A stretch of DNA of 33,445 nt from Alphaproteobacteria bacterium (GTDB taxonomy: Bacteria; Pseudomonadota; Alphaproteobacteria; Bin95), in contig JAJECF010000019.1 of assembly GCA_022822125.1 (NCBI GenBank), positions 1 through 33,445 on the forward strand, read 5' to 3'. The notes under the pieces were generated by a model. The model was not told where the DNA came from. It saw only the letters and a list, made by a program, of their open reading frames with translations, and did not search any database. The position numbers and the translations under genes are program-made. Positions 8,824 through 17,497 of this stretch are shown here, piece by piece (the stretch's first letter is position 1; each line of letters begins with the position of its first letter).

Positions 8824-9561
8824 ATGTCGGATATGCGAACCCTCATCCTCACAGGCGCCAGCCGCGGCATCGGCCACGCGACGGCCATCAAGTTCAAGGA
8901 CGCCGGCTGGCGCGTTATCACCTGCTCGCGGCAGTCCTTTCCGGGCGGCATCTGCCCGTGGGGCGCGGGGCCGGAAGATCATATCGAGGTGGACCTGTCC
9001 GATCCCGAAGGACTTGCCGTCACGATAGAGGAGATGCGCAAGCGGCTGACGGACGGGCGCGTCCATGCGCTGGTCAACAATGCCGCGGTCTCGCCCAAGG
9101 CCGATGACGGCCACAGGCTCGGGGTGCGCGACACAAGGCTGAGCGCCTGGCACCATGTCATGCAGGTCAATTTCTACGCACCGCTGATGCTCGCGCGCGG
9201 GCTTGCGAAGGAGCTGGCGGCCGGCTGCGGCTCCGTGGTGAATGTCACCTCGATCGCCGGCGGCCGGGTGCATCGCTTCGCCGGGCCGGCCTACGCCACA
9301 TCCAAGGCGGCTCTGGCGGCGCTCACCCGCGAGATGGCGGCGGAGTTCGGGCCGGAGGGCATTCGCGTCAACGCCATCGCGCCCGGCGAGATCGACACGC
9401 CGATGCTCTCTCCCGGCACGGACGAGATCGTGCGCGCCATCCCGGTCGGCCGCATGGGCGAGCCCGGCGAAGTCGCCGACACGATCTATTTCCTCTGCAC
9501 GAATGCCTCGCGTTACATCAACGGCGCGGAAATTCATGTCAACGGCGGCCAGCACGTCTAG
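8824..9561 (+). CDS. Short-chain dehydrogenase/reductase (SDR)
   Basis: The 245-residue protein has the NAD(P)-binding TGASRGIG (10-17), the NNAA motif (85-88) and the catalytic set S143, Y157 and K161 (YATSK). The C terminus is GAEIHVNGGQHV, with the NGG common in classical SDRs. It is expected to interconvert an alcohol and a ketone in the cytoplasm. It begins 39 bases after the sulfatase stop and ends five bases before the GMC oxidoreductase, so the three genes are likely co-transcribed. A sequence of ester hydrolysis followed by alcohol oxidation would fit the trio, but that is inference. Confidence 0.9.
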   Translation: MSDMRTLILTGASRGIGHATAIKFKDAGWRVITCSRQSFPGGICPWGAGPEDHIEVDLSDPEGLAVTIEEMRKRLTDGRVHALVNNAAVSPKADDGHRLGVRDTRLSAWHHVMQVNFYAPLMLARGLAKELAAGCGSVVNVTSIAGGRVHRFAGPAYATSKAALAALTREMAAEFGPEGIRVNAIAPGEIDTPMLSPGTDEIVRAIPVGRMGEPGEVADTIYFLCTNASRYINGAEIHVNGGQHV

Positions 9562-9566
9562 GCGCA

Positions 9567-11183
9567 ATGCTGGCGGACGGGGCTGAATTCGACTTCATCG
9601 TTTCCGGCGCGGGCTCGGCCGGCTGCGCCGTGGCCGCGCGGCTGAGTGAGTCCGGGCGCTACAGCGTGCTGCTGCTGGAGGCCGGGCCGCGCGACACCGA
9701 TCCCTGGATCCACATCCCGCTCGGCTTCCCCAAGCTGTTCACTGACGGGCGGGTCAATTGGAAATTCGAGACCGAGCCGGTCGAGGCGCTGGAAGGCCGC
9801 CGGCTCTTCCAGCCGCGCGGGCGCGTGCTCGGCGGCAGCAGTTCGATCAACGGCACGATCTATATGCGCGGCCAGCCGCGCGACTACGATGGCTGGCGCC
9901 AGCGCGGCCTGGAGGGCTGGGACTGGGACTCGGTGCTGCCCTATTTCGTTAGGGCGGAGGACAATGAGCGCGGCGCGGATGCGCTCCACGGCGCGGGCGG
10001 GCCGCTCCGGGTTTCGGACGTGCCGACCGAATGGGAGCTGCCGCGCGCCATGGTGAGCGCCGCCATCGAGGCCGGCATCCCCGCCAATCCGGATTTCAAC
10101 GGGCCGGAGCAGGAGGGAACCGGCTTCTACCAGTTCACCGCCTCGCGCAAGCGGCGCTGGAGTTCCGCGAAGGCGTATCTGGCTCCGGCCAGGAAGCGCC
10201 CGAACCTTCACATCGAGACCTCCGCCCAGGCGCGCCGGCTGCTGATCGAGGACGGCCGCGCGGCAGGCATCGAATACCAGACGCCGGCCGGGCCGAAGCG
10301 GGCGCGGGCAAGGCGCGAGATCGTCGTGTCCGGCGGCGCGTTCGGCTCGCCGCATCTGCTCCAGCTGTCCGGCATCGGCCCGGCCGAGCATCTCGCCGAA
10401 ACGGGCATCGAACCGGTGCGGGACCTGCCCGGAGTCGGCGCCCATCTCCGCGACCATTTCAACACCTATATCAGCTTCCGCTGCGCCCGGCCGGTAACCG
10501 CGAACGACCTCGCGCTCAGCCTGCCGCGCCGCCTCGCCGCCGGCGCGCGCTACGCGCTCTTCGGCGACGGGCCGCTTGCCAGCACGGGCATCTGCGCCGG
10601 CGCCTTCGTGCGCAGCGACCCGCGCCTCGACGGCCCCGACCTCCAGATCAACATGCTGAGCTGGAGCGCGGCCAGCCGCACGCCCGACACCATCGTGCCG
10701 CATCCCTTCTCCGCCTTCACGCTGAGCCCCGTGCATCTGCGCCCGGATTGCGACGGCTCGGTGCGGCTGAAAAGCCCGGACCCGCTCGCCGCCCCGGCGA
10801 TCCGCTACGAGTTCCTGCGCAGCGAATATGACCGGCAGGCGATCCTTTACGGCATGCGCCTCTGCCGGAAGATCGCCGGCCAGCCCGCACTCAAGCCCTT
10901 CATGGCGGAAGAGGTGCTGCCCGGCCCGGACTGCGAGAGCGACGAGGACCTGCTGGCCGACGTGCGGGCGCGCGCCGTCGCCAATTACCACCCTGTCGGC
11001 ACCTGCCGCATGGGCCCGGAGGCCGATTCCGCGACCGACGCAAGACTGCGCGTCCACGGGATCGCGGGCCTGCGCGTCGCCGACGCCTCGATCATGCCCG
11101 CCATCGTCGCCGGCAACACCAACGCTCCCAGCATCATGATCGGCGAGAAGGCCGCCGCAATGGTGCTGGAGGACGCGCGGTAG
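9567..11183 (+). CDS. GMC-family FAD alcohol dehydrogenase (choline dehydrogenase-like)
   Basis: This 538-residue protein begins with the FAD-binding GAGSAGC (14-20). It carries RVLGGSSSING, a GMC signature, about 90 residues in, and ends with NYHPVGTCRMG and VADASIMPAIVAGNTNAPSIMIGEKAA. These include the catalytic His-Asn region of the family. GMC enzymes oxidise primary alcohols, including choline, polyethylene glycols and alkanols. It is the third gene after the sulfatase and SDR. No good ribosome-binding site precedes it, and the five-base spacing suggests it relies on read-through from the SDR. No betaine aldehyde dehydrogenase is adjacent, so choline is not favoured as substrate. Confidence 0.92.
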   Translation: MLADGAEFDFIVSGAGSAGCAVAARLSESGRYSVLLLEAGPRDTDPWIHIPLGFPKLFTDGRVNWKFETEPVEALEGRRLFQPRGRVLGGSSSINGTIYMRGQPRDYDGWRQRGLEGWDWDSVLPYFVRAEDNERGADALHGAGGPLRVSDVPTEWELPRAMVSAAIEAGIPANPDFNGPEQEGTGFYQFTASRKRRWSSAKAYLAPARKRPNLHIETSAQARRLLIEDGRAAGIEYQTPAGPKRARARREIVVSGGAFGSPHLLQLSGIGPAEHLAETGIEPVRDLPGVGAHLRDHFNTYISFRCARPVTANDLALSLPRRLAAGARYALFGDGPLASTGICAGAFVRSDPRLDGPDLQINMLSWSAASRTPDTIVPHPFSAFTLSPVHLRPDCDGSVRLKSPDPLAAPAIRYEFLRSEYDRQAILYGMRLCRKIAGQPALKPFMAEEVLPGPDCESDEDLLADVRARAVANYHPVGTCRMGPEADSATDARLRVHGIAGLRVADASIMPAIVAGNTNAPSIMIGEKAAAMVLEDAR

Positions 11184-11213
11184 CACGAGAACGCGCCCCG
11201 AAAGGCTTTCTGC

Positions 11214-11251
11214 TTGAAACGGGCCGCATGTGTGTGTATATTCGTGTGTAT
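11214..11251 (+). promoter_or_regulatory. Promoter and direct-repeat operator of hicAB
   Basis: TTGAAA (11214-11219) and TATATT (11237-11242) are 17 bases apart, close to a sigma-70 consensus. Overlapping the -10 box are two exact copies of GTGTGTAT (11232-11239 and 11244-11251), spaced 12 bases start to start. This would suit autorepression by the DNA-binding HicB antitoxin. The assignment rests on sequence alone. Confidence 0.55.
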
Positions 11252-11432
11252 TGAACGCAACAGCCGAGCCATCGTTCGACGGCTCACCGCAGAGGGCTTC
11301 CGGCTGGTGAAAGTCAGAGGATCGCACCACAAGTTTCGCAAGGGCGCGGTCACAATCGTCGTGCCGCATCCGAAGACGGACCTGCCGCACGGCACCGCCG
11401 GCGCCATCGCCAGGCAGGCTGGATGGCTCTGA
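11244..11432 (+). CDS. HicA-type mRNA interferase toxin
   Basis: HicA toxins are small double-stranded-RNA-binding-fold ribonucleases that cleave mRNA. This one has ERNSRAIVRRL, the catalytic-histidine segment RGSHHKFRK and the closing HPKTDLPHGTAGAIARQAGW, matching the family along its whole length. The start is uncertain: TTG 11214, GTG 11232 and GTG 11244 are in frame, and family alignment favours beginning just before ERNSR. If the promoter described at 11214-11242 is real, transcription would start near 11249, which would make even GTG 11244 too early and leave a leaderless ATT at 11250. The hicB gene follows 13 bases downstream. Confidence 0.85.
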   Translation: MCIERNSRAIVRRLTAEGFRLVKVRGSHHKFRKGAVTIVVPHPKTDLPHGTAGAIARQAGWL

Positions 11433-11445
11433 GGAGAAACCGCCG

Positions 11446-11838
11446 ATGCACTTTGTTGCCGTTATCGACAAGGATCCGGACAGTGCTTTCGGCATCCGTT
11501 TCCCTGAAATCCCCGGTTGCTTTTCGGCGGCCGACCGCTTCGAAGACATCCTCCCCTGCGCCATAGAAGCGCTGGCGCTCCATTTCGAGGACGGCGAGGA
11601 GGCGCAGCCGCGCGGGCTGGAAGAAGTGCGCAAGGAAGTCGCCGGGGACATCGCGGCCGGAGCGTTCCTGATGCTGGTTCCGCACGTCCCCCAGCGCCGG
11701 CGGACGGTGCGGGTCAATCTCAGCCTCGACAAGGGCCTTTTGGAGACGCTGGACGAAGCCGCCCGAATGCGCGGCATGACACGCTCGGCCTTCGTGGCGA
11801 GGGCGGCGGCCAGGGAAATACGCAACCCGGCCGGATAG
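11446..11838 (+). CDS. HicB-type antitoxin with ribbon-helix-helix domain
   Basis: The 130-residue protein has the partial RNase-H-like fold of HicB at its N terminus (IDKDPDSAFGIRFPEIPGCFSAAD). Its C-terminal ribbon-helix-helix begins near RRTVRVNLSLDKGLLETLDEAA and continues with MTRSAFVARAA. HicB binds and neutralises HicA and usually represses its own operon. The start follows GAGGAGAAA by six bases. It is longer than minimal HicB antitoxins because of the DNA-binding tail. Its stop lies 13 bases from the end of the convergent HyuA gene. Confidence 0.9.
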   Translation: MHFVAVIDKDPDSAFGIRFPEIPGCFSAADRFEDILPCAIEALALHFEDGEEAQPRGLEEVRKEVAGDIAAGAFLMLVPHVPQRRRTVRVNLSLDKGLLETLDEAARMRGMTRSAFVARAAAREIRNPAG

Positions 11839-11851
11839 CCGGCGCCCCGCC

Positions 11852-13909
11852 CTACCCGACGGCGATGTCCAGCCAGCCCAGCGGGGTGACGGTCGCACGG
11901 TCTCCCGGGCGCAGCACGACGGTGGTGGTGTCGCTTTCCACGATGGCCGGTCCCGCCAGCGTCTGGCCAGGCCTCAGCGCGGAGAAATCGAAGACCGGCG
12001 CATCCACCCAGCCGCCCATATGCACCCGCCGGCGCGCGCGGGGCGCGGCGTCCGCGCCGGCGTCGGGCACATGCTCTTCCGGCAGGCCCGGCAGGCGGCC
12101 GATGGCGGCGGCGCGGGCGTTCACCAGCACCACATCGTCCTCCCGCAGCGCATAGGTGAACAGCGCCTCATGCCGGTCGTGGAAGCGCGCCGCGATCCGG
12201 TCCAGAAGGTCATCGGCCCGCCAGTCGAGGCCGTCCAGCGCCACATCGACTTCGAAAATCTGCTCGCCGTAACGCATGTCAGCGGCGCGCTGCACCGTGA
12301 CCTCGCCCGAATGGCAGGCTGCAAGGCGCTCGCGAGCGGCGCTCTCCAGTTCGTCGTAAACGGAGCCGAGCGCGGCGGCGTCGAGCGCCGCGGCGTCGCC
12401 GATATGCGTGCGGGAGGCCTCGAAGCGCAGGTCTGTCGCCAGCATGCCCCATGCCGACAGAACGGAGGCGACCCTGGGCGCCACCACGCGCGCAATGCCG
12501 AGCTGGCGCGCGACATCGGTTATGTGGAGGCCGGCGGCGCCGCCGAAAGCGAGCAGCGCGAATCGACGCGGGTCCACGCCGCGGCGCACGGAGACGAGGC
12601 GGATGCCCTCGGCCATATTGGTATGCACGACGCGGTGGACGCCCTCGGCCGCCGCCATGCGCTCCACCCCCAGTTCGGCCGCGAGGCCGTCGAGGGCCGC
12701 ATCCGCAGCCCCGGCGTCCAGCCGCTCCCGCCCGCCGAGGAAGTTGGCGGCGTCGAGGAAGCCCAGCACGAGGCTCGCATCGGTCACGGTCGGCCGGGCG
12801 CCGCCGCGCCCGTAGCAGGCGGGCCCCGGGTCGGCCCCGGCGCTCTCGGGGCCGACATGCAGCACGCCGCCCGCATCCACATGCGCGATGGAGCCGCCGC
12901 CCGCGCCGATGCTGGCGATATCGAGCGAGGAGAGCGCGATCCGCTCCCCGGCGATGCCCCGGTCCGATGACAACGCCGCCTCGCCGCCGGAAATGAGCGA
13001 GATATCGGTGCTCGTGCCGCCCATATCGAAGGGGATGAGGTCCCCCGAACCGAGCAGCCGGGCCGCGTAGCGCGCGCCGGCGACGCCGCCGGCCGGCCCC
13101 GACAGCACCGTCCCCGCCGCCAGCCGGACGGCCTCCTCGAGCGGCGCGACGCCGCCATGGCTCAATATGATGAGCAGCGGCCCGGCATAGCCGCTCTCCT
13201 CCAGCCGGGCGGCGAGGCGCCCCAGATAGCCGGACAGCGCCGGGCCGACATAGGCGTTGACCACCGTGGTGGAGACGCGCTCGAATTCCTTGATCTGCGG
13301 GAACACGTCCGAGGAGAGCGACAGATAGGCCCCCGGCATCGCCCGGCGCACCGCATCCGCTGCGGCGCGCTCATGGGCCGCATCGCGCCAGGCGTGCAGG
13401 AAGCAGATGGCGACGGAATCGACGCCCTGCCCGCTCAGCGCCGCCACCGCGCGGTCCAGCGACTCCGGGTCGAGCGGCGTCTCGACCGCGCCGTCGGCGC
13501 GCAGGCGCTCGCGGACGCCGATCCGCCTGCGGCGCGGCGCCAGCGGCTCCGGCGGCGCGAGCCGGAGATTGTAGCGGTCCGGCTTCAGCCCCTCGCGCAT
13601 TTCCAGCACATCGCGGTGGCCCTCGGTGGTCAGCAGGCCGACCGTGGCGCCCTTGCGCTCGAGAATGGCGTTGGTCGCCACCGTGGTGCCATGCACGATG
13701 CGCTCCGTCCGCGCCAGCAGGGCGGCGAGGTCGAGGCCCATCGCCCCGGCCAGCCGTTCAAGCCCGTCCAGCACCCCGACGGACTGGTCCGCCGGCGTCG
13801 AGGGCGCCTTGGCGAGCCGGGTTTCGCCCTTGCGGTCCACGGCGACGAGGTCCGTGAAGGTGCCGCCGACATCGATGCCGATCCGGTATTCGGTGCTGGA
13901 GCCGCTCAT
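11852..13909 (-). CDS. HyuA-type hydantoinase/oxoprolinase subunit A
   Basis: The 685-residue protein has the ATPase fold of N-methylhydantoinase A and 5-oxoprolinase. The phosphate motif GIDVGGTFTDLVAVD is at 11-25, followed by HGTTVATNAILERKG, DMGGTSTDISLI and LLAFGGAAGLH further on. HyuA normally works as a complex with a HyuB subunit to open hydantoins, oxoproline or, in acetone carboxylase relatives, to activate substrates with ATP. GCAGGGGGAT precedes the ATG by a few bases. No HyuB gene is in the window, either adjacent or in frame with this one, so its partner must be elsewhere or absent. Expected location is the cytoplasm. Confidence 0.9.
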   Translation of the reverse strand: MSGSSTEYRIGIDVGGTFTDLVAVDRKGETRLAKAPSTPADQSVGVLDGLERLAGAMGLDLAALLARTERIVHGTTVATNAILERKGATVGLLTTEGHRDVLEMREGLKPDRYNLRLAPPEPLAPRRRRIGVRERLRADGAVETPLDPESLDRAVAALSGQGVDSVAICFLHAWRDAAHERAAADAVRRAMPGAYLSLSSDVFPQIKEFERVSTTVVNAYVGPALSGYLGRLAARLEESGYAGPLLIILSHGGVAPLEEAVRLAAGTVLSGPAGGVAGARYAARLLGSGDLIPFDMGGTSTDISLISGGEAALSSDRGIAGERIALSSLDIASIGAGGGSIAHVDAGGVLHVGPESAGADPGPACYGRGGARPTVTDASLVLGFLDAANFLGGRERLDAGAADAALDGLAAELGVERMAAAEGVHRVVHTNMAEGIRLVSVRRGVDPRRFALLAFGGAAGLHITDVARQLGIARVVAPRVASVLSAWGMLATDLRFEASRTHIGDAAALDAAALGSVYDELESAARERLAACHSGEVTVQRAADMRYGEQIFEVDVALDGLDWRADDLLDRIAARFHDRHEALFTYALREDDVVLVNARAAAIGRLPGLPEEHVPDAGADAAPRARRRVHMGGWVDAPVFDFSALRPGQTLAGPAIVESDTTTVVLRPGDRATVTPLGWLDIAVG

Positions 13910-14096
13910 ATCCCCCTGCCATTCCCTGCGCCGCTGCGCGCCCGCGGCACTGTAGCAAACAATTCGGCCGCCGGACTCCGGCGGAGAACGGCGCCCTCCG
14001 CCGGAATGTCATGAATTGTTATGATCCGCATGCAGGCGGCGCATACTCCCTGTCCGTTTCCGGCATATCTACCGCTTTCCTCCCTGCTCCGGACTC

Positions 14097-14129
14097 GCAA
14101 GGGCGGCCCCCGAAGAAGGCCGCCCTTGC
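14097..14129. terminator. Strong hairpin in the 13910-14209 intergenic gap
   Basis: GCAAGGGCGGCC and GGCCGCCCTTGC form a perfect 12-bp stem with a nine-base loop. It lies about 80 bases beyond the stop of the minus-strand ligase, where a terminator for that gene is expected. No clear T-tract follows on either strand, so it may be a Rho-linked or structural terminator. The rest of this 300-base gap holds no gene that I can support. Confidence 0.55.
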
Positions 14130-14209
14130 TCCTTCCAGTTTACCACAGCTTTCCTCAGGTCAAGCGCCGTCCCGGCGCCCCGTCCGGCGATTTCGGAACC
14201 GGATGCGGG

Positions 14210-15712
14210 CTAGGCGGAGGCGGCTTCCTCCGCGGTTTGCGCCCTTCGGGCGAGGAGGGCGCGGTCCACCTTGTTGGTGCTGGCGAGCGGCAGTTCCGCA
14301 AGGAAATGCACCCGGCGGGGATGCATATAGGCGGGCGCCTCGGCGAGTGCATGCGCCTTGACCGCGTCCGCGTCGAGCCGCGCGCCCGGCCGGGCCGCCA
14401 CGAAGGCGACCGGCATGTTGCCGCGCACCGGGTCCGGCACCGGCACCAGACAGGCCTGGGCGATATCGGGATGGCTCTCCAGCACCTTCTCGACCTCCGA
14501 CGGCCACACATTCTCGCCATTGACGGTGAACATGTCGTCCACCCGACCGACGAAATAGTAGAAGCCTTGCGCGTCGCGGCGCATGACGTCGCCGGTGCAG
14601 TAGAAGCCGTCCGCGGTCACGGCCTCGGCGGTCTTCGCCGGCAGGTTGAGATAGCCCGGCATGTTGGCGGGGCAGCGCATCTGCAACTCGCCTTCGTCGG
14701 CGTCCTGGTCCTCGCCCGAGGCCAGGCGGACATCCACCCCGTCGAGGCGCGCACCGAGAGCGAGGTCCGGCGTCGGCAGGCCGTCCGGATGCGCGCCGAA
14801 CACGGTCGGTCCCGCCTCCGTCGTGCCGTAGGCATAGGCGATGCGGGCATTGGGGAAGACGCGGCGCGTCTCGGCGAAGAGCGCGGCCGTGGCCGGGGCC
14901 GAGCCCATCGTCACTACCTCGACAGAGGACAGGTCGAGCTGCGCGATCGCGTCGCGCTCCTGCAGCGCGAGCGCGATCATGGTCGGCACGGAGGTGAGCC
15001 ATGTGCAGCCGAAGCGCGGGACCGCCTCCAGATAGCGCCGGCCGGTGAACTGTCCCAGCAGCGCCATGCTCGCATGGCCCGCGAGCAGGAATTTGGAGCT
15101 GGCGAGCGCGTTCATGTGGTAGAGGGGCGCGGCGACCAGAAAGCGGTGGCGGCCGATCTCCGGATTCGCGCGGAAGCGCATGTCGATCACCCATAAATGG
15201 CCCGCATGGGTGAGCGGCACGCCCTTGGGCAGGCCTGTGGAGCCCGAGGTGTAGAGAATCTGCGCAACCTCGTCCGCCTCCGGAACGACGGTCTCGAACT
15301 CTCCGGGATCGAGGAAGGCCTCGAAATCCGGGCCGAATTCCACCATCGGCAGGCCGTCCGGCGCGCGGCCCCGGCGGGCCTCGTCCACGAACACCAGCCG
15401 GGAGCCGCTGTCCTCCAGCACATGGGCCACGGTTTCGTCCGGGAAGCGCCAATTGACCGGCACGGCGACGAGGCCCGCGCGCATGGCGCCGAAATAGACG
15501 GCCAGCCAGTCGGCGCTGTTGGCGGTGAAGATGGCGATGCGCTCGCCGCGCGCGAGCCCCCGGGCGCGCAGCGCGCGGGCGGTGGCGCGGGCGCGCTCGT
15601 CGAGCCAGCGGTGCGAGCGCGCGGGCGCGCCCTCCCAGTCGGCCGCGTCGATAATAGCGGGCAGGTCCGGGTCCCTGTTCCGGTCCGCGAGGTCGCCGAG
15701 ATTGATGCGCAT
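14210..15712 (-). CDS. Class I adenylate-forming ligase (acyl/aryl-CoA ligase-like)
   Basis: The 500-residue protein carries YTSGSTGLPKG (154-164), AYGTTEAGP, YCTGDVMRR, the hinge in VGRVDDMFTVNGENVWP and a catalytic lysine in PLASTNKVDRALL. It should adenylate a carboxylic acid and transfer it to CoA, as in fatty acid, benzoate or cyclohexanecarboxylate ligases. AAGGGGG precedes the ATG by about ten bases. It is not a close copy of the ligase near the left edge. The 125-base gap upstream separates it from the divergent thioesterase gene. A ligase and a hot-dog thioesterase acting on the same acyl-CoA pool is plausible but not shown. Confidence 0.9.
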   Translation of the reverse strand: MRINLGDLADRNRDPDLPAIIDAADWEGAPARSHRWLDERARATARALRARGLARGERIAIFTANSADWLAVYFGAMRAGLVAVPVNWRFPDETVAHVLEDSGSRLVFVDEARRGRAPDGLPMVEFGPDFEAFLDPGEFETVVPEADEVAQILYTSGSTGLPKGVPLTHAGHLWVIDMRFRANPEIGRHRFLVAAPLYHMNALASSKFLLAGHASMALLGQFTGRRYLEAVPRFGCTWLTSVPTMIALALQERDAIAQLDLSSVEVVTMGSAPATAALFAETRRVFPNARIAYAYGTTEAGPTVFGAHPDGLPTPDLALGARLDGVDVRLASGEDQDADEGELQMRCPANMPGYLNLPAKTAEAVTADGFYCTGDVMRRDAQGFYYFVGRVDDMFTVNGENVWPSEVEKVLESHPDIAQACLVPVPDPVRGNMPVAFVAARPGARLDADAVKAHALAEAPAYMHPRRVHFLAELPLASTNKVDRALLARRAQTAEEAASA

Positions 15713-15836
15713 GGATGCCGGCCCCCTTGCTGACGGCGCCGCAAGAATAGCCGCTGGCGGCCGGCCTGTCCCGGCCTGCGCAGGACTGCCGCACCCGCTG
15801 GCGCCTGTCCGGCGCGCGTGCTATTCGCCTCGGCCC

Positions 15837-16262
15837 ATGACCGATGCGCTGCCGCTCACCGTCGCCGGGCTCCAGGCCAAGATCGACGCCTCGCCCTTCA
15901 ACGCCGGCATGGGGATTACCGTGACCCATGCCGACGCCGAGGCCGAAGAGGTGCATATGCGCATCGAGATGCGCCCGGAATTCGAGCGCGCACACGGCAC
16001 CGGCCAGTATCACGGCGGGGTCATTTCCGCCTTCATCGACACGGTCGGCGACTATGCGCTGGTGGTGAACCGGGGCGGCGGCGTGCCGACCATCAACTAC
16101 CGCACCGACTTCCTGCGCCCGGCCTCCAACACCGCGCTGACCGGCAAGGCGAAGGTCCGCCGGGCGGGGCGGACGGTCGCAGTGGTCGATATCGACGTTT
16201 ACGACGAACAGGGCAGGTTGGTCGCGGTCGGACGCGGCACCTACGGCACCCAGGTCGGATGA
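15837..16262 (+). CDS. PaaI-type hot-dog fold thioesterase
   Basis: The 141-residue protein has the hot-dog thioesterase pattern. The central helix segment [18 protein letters not shown] contains the HGG and aspartate typical of PaaI/YbgC-like enzymes that hydrolyse acyl- or aryl-CoA. A strand pattern ending [13 protein letters not shown] follows. It probably acts as a cytoplasmic homotetramer. The start at 15837 is the first methionine after a stretch without family similarity. The stop shares bases with an ATG (ATGA at 16259-16262) that is one possible start of the cyclophilin gene, suggesting coupled expression. Confidence 0.85.
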   Translation: MTDALPLTVAGLQAKIDASPFNAGMGITVTHADAEAEEVHMRIEMRPEFERAHGTGQYHGGVISAFIDTVGDYALVVNRGGGVPTINYRTDFLRPASNTALTGKAKVRRAGRTVAVVDIDVYDEQGRLVAVGRGTYGTQVG

Positions 16263-16273
16263 GGAAACCTTCG

Positions 16274-16816
<543 letters not shown>

Positions 16817-17075
16817 CGTCGCCGGCCCCGGTTTGCACCCCGCCGTTTGCAGGGCAGGAAAGACGAAAGACAAGGCTCCGATTGCCGCCCCCCGGGGGCC
16901 GGGTTACAGGTCTCGACAATTCTCGGCCGAGGGGTTCAAAGCCTGTTCAGAAGCAACACCAACCCGACACAGGCCGTGATGCAGATCATGTTGTTGAGGG
17001 GCCTGCCGCCACATCCGGACTCGAGGCGCCGGGTTTATGCAACAGGCGGCCGACTGCTACGATCAGCGATATATA
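16817..17075. other. Intergenic stretch without a recognisable gene
   Basis: Nothing convincing is encoded between the cyclophilin stop and repeat copy D. On the minus strand, about 25 codons ending at 16936 read as a hydrophobic segment (NNMICITACVGLVLLLNR) before a stop, with a stop codon not far upstream. This could be the tail of a decayed gene, but it is too short to assign. Confidence 0.4.
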
Positions 17076-17301
17076 ATACCAGCGGTCGTTGATCGGAACC
17101 GATGGCGCGGCACCTCCCTACCGCAGCCCGGGTCCTTCGTCCTCATCCTGAGTAGCGACCGCGCCAGCGGGCGCGTATCGAAGGATGCTCAACACCCGCC
17201 GCTGTCCCTCGATACGCGGCTGGCGTCGCTACTCGGGATGAGGAGAGGCGGGGGTGCCGGGCGGCATTTGCCCGTGAGTTTCAACCCGGAGCCGCTGGTA
17301 T
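17076..17301. repeat. MITE-like palindromic repeat, copy D (complete, inverted)
   Basis: Copy D lies in the opposite orientation to copies A, C and F. It is the cleanest example of the ends: it begins ATACCAGCGG and ends CCGCTGGTAT, a perfect 10-bp terminal inverted repeat. Inside is the stem made by CTCATCCTGAGTAGCG, GCGTATCGAAGGAT, CCTCGATACGC and GCTACTCGGGATGAG. It lies between the cyclophilin gene and the convergent small membrane protein gene, and it supplies the latter's last 37 codons. Confidence 0.92.
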
Positions 17302-17497
17302 AAAACATGAATGCAGCTATGGCGAAAACGAACATGGCCGCCGCATGGAGAAAACCGGTCAGCGGCCCCTTTTCGTTCGCCAATGCCGCCATGCCCCGGA
17401 ATTCGATGGAAAACAGGCCGAAGCCAAGCACCGCCGTCGCAATCGCCAGCACTGCGATCGCCTGGTTGCGCGCATGGTGCGCGCCGTCATCCGTCAC
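17189..17497 (-). CDS. Small membrane protein with a repeat-derived C terminus
   Basis: The first 65 residues contain two hydrophobic segments (about residues 13-32 and 48-65, the second ending AAFMF) and look like a genuine small inner-membrane protein. From about residue 66 the frame enters repeat copy D and adds 37 arginine- and proline-rich residues before a stop. The GTG start (17495-17497) overlaps the stop of the upstream gene as GTGA, indicating translational coupling. I do not recognise the family. Either the repeat removed the native end or it landed at the last codons; an intact homologue would settle this. Confidence 0.6.
   Translation of the reverse strand: MTDDGAHHARNQAIAVLAIATAVLGFGLFSIEFRGMAALANEKGPLTGFLHAAAMFVFAIAAFMFYTSGSGLKLTGKCRPAPPPLLIPSSDASRVSRDSGGC

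Noticed and set aside
7267..9567. A 766-codon open frame on the minus strand opposite the sulfatase and SDR
   Set aside because: It lies across two well-supported plus-strand genes, shows no family motif and has the biased composition of an antisense frame in GC-rich DNA.
9558..11825. A 755-codon minus-strand open frame opposite the GMC oxidoreductase and hicAB
   Set aside because: It is a shadow of three recognisable genes, with no domain pattern of its own.
14160..16013. A long minus-strand frame overlapping the second ligase
   Set aside because: The ligase in another frame has all expected motifs; this frame is rich in alanine and arginine without motifs.
16936..17010. A hydrophobic peptide frame on the minus strand
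   Set aside because: It is about 25 codons, with a stop codon close upstream and no start or family match; it may be a decayed tail but cannot be supported as a gene.
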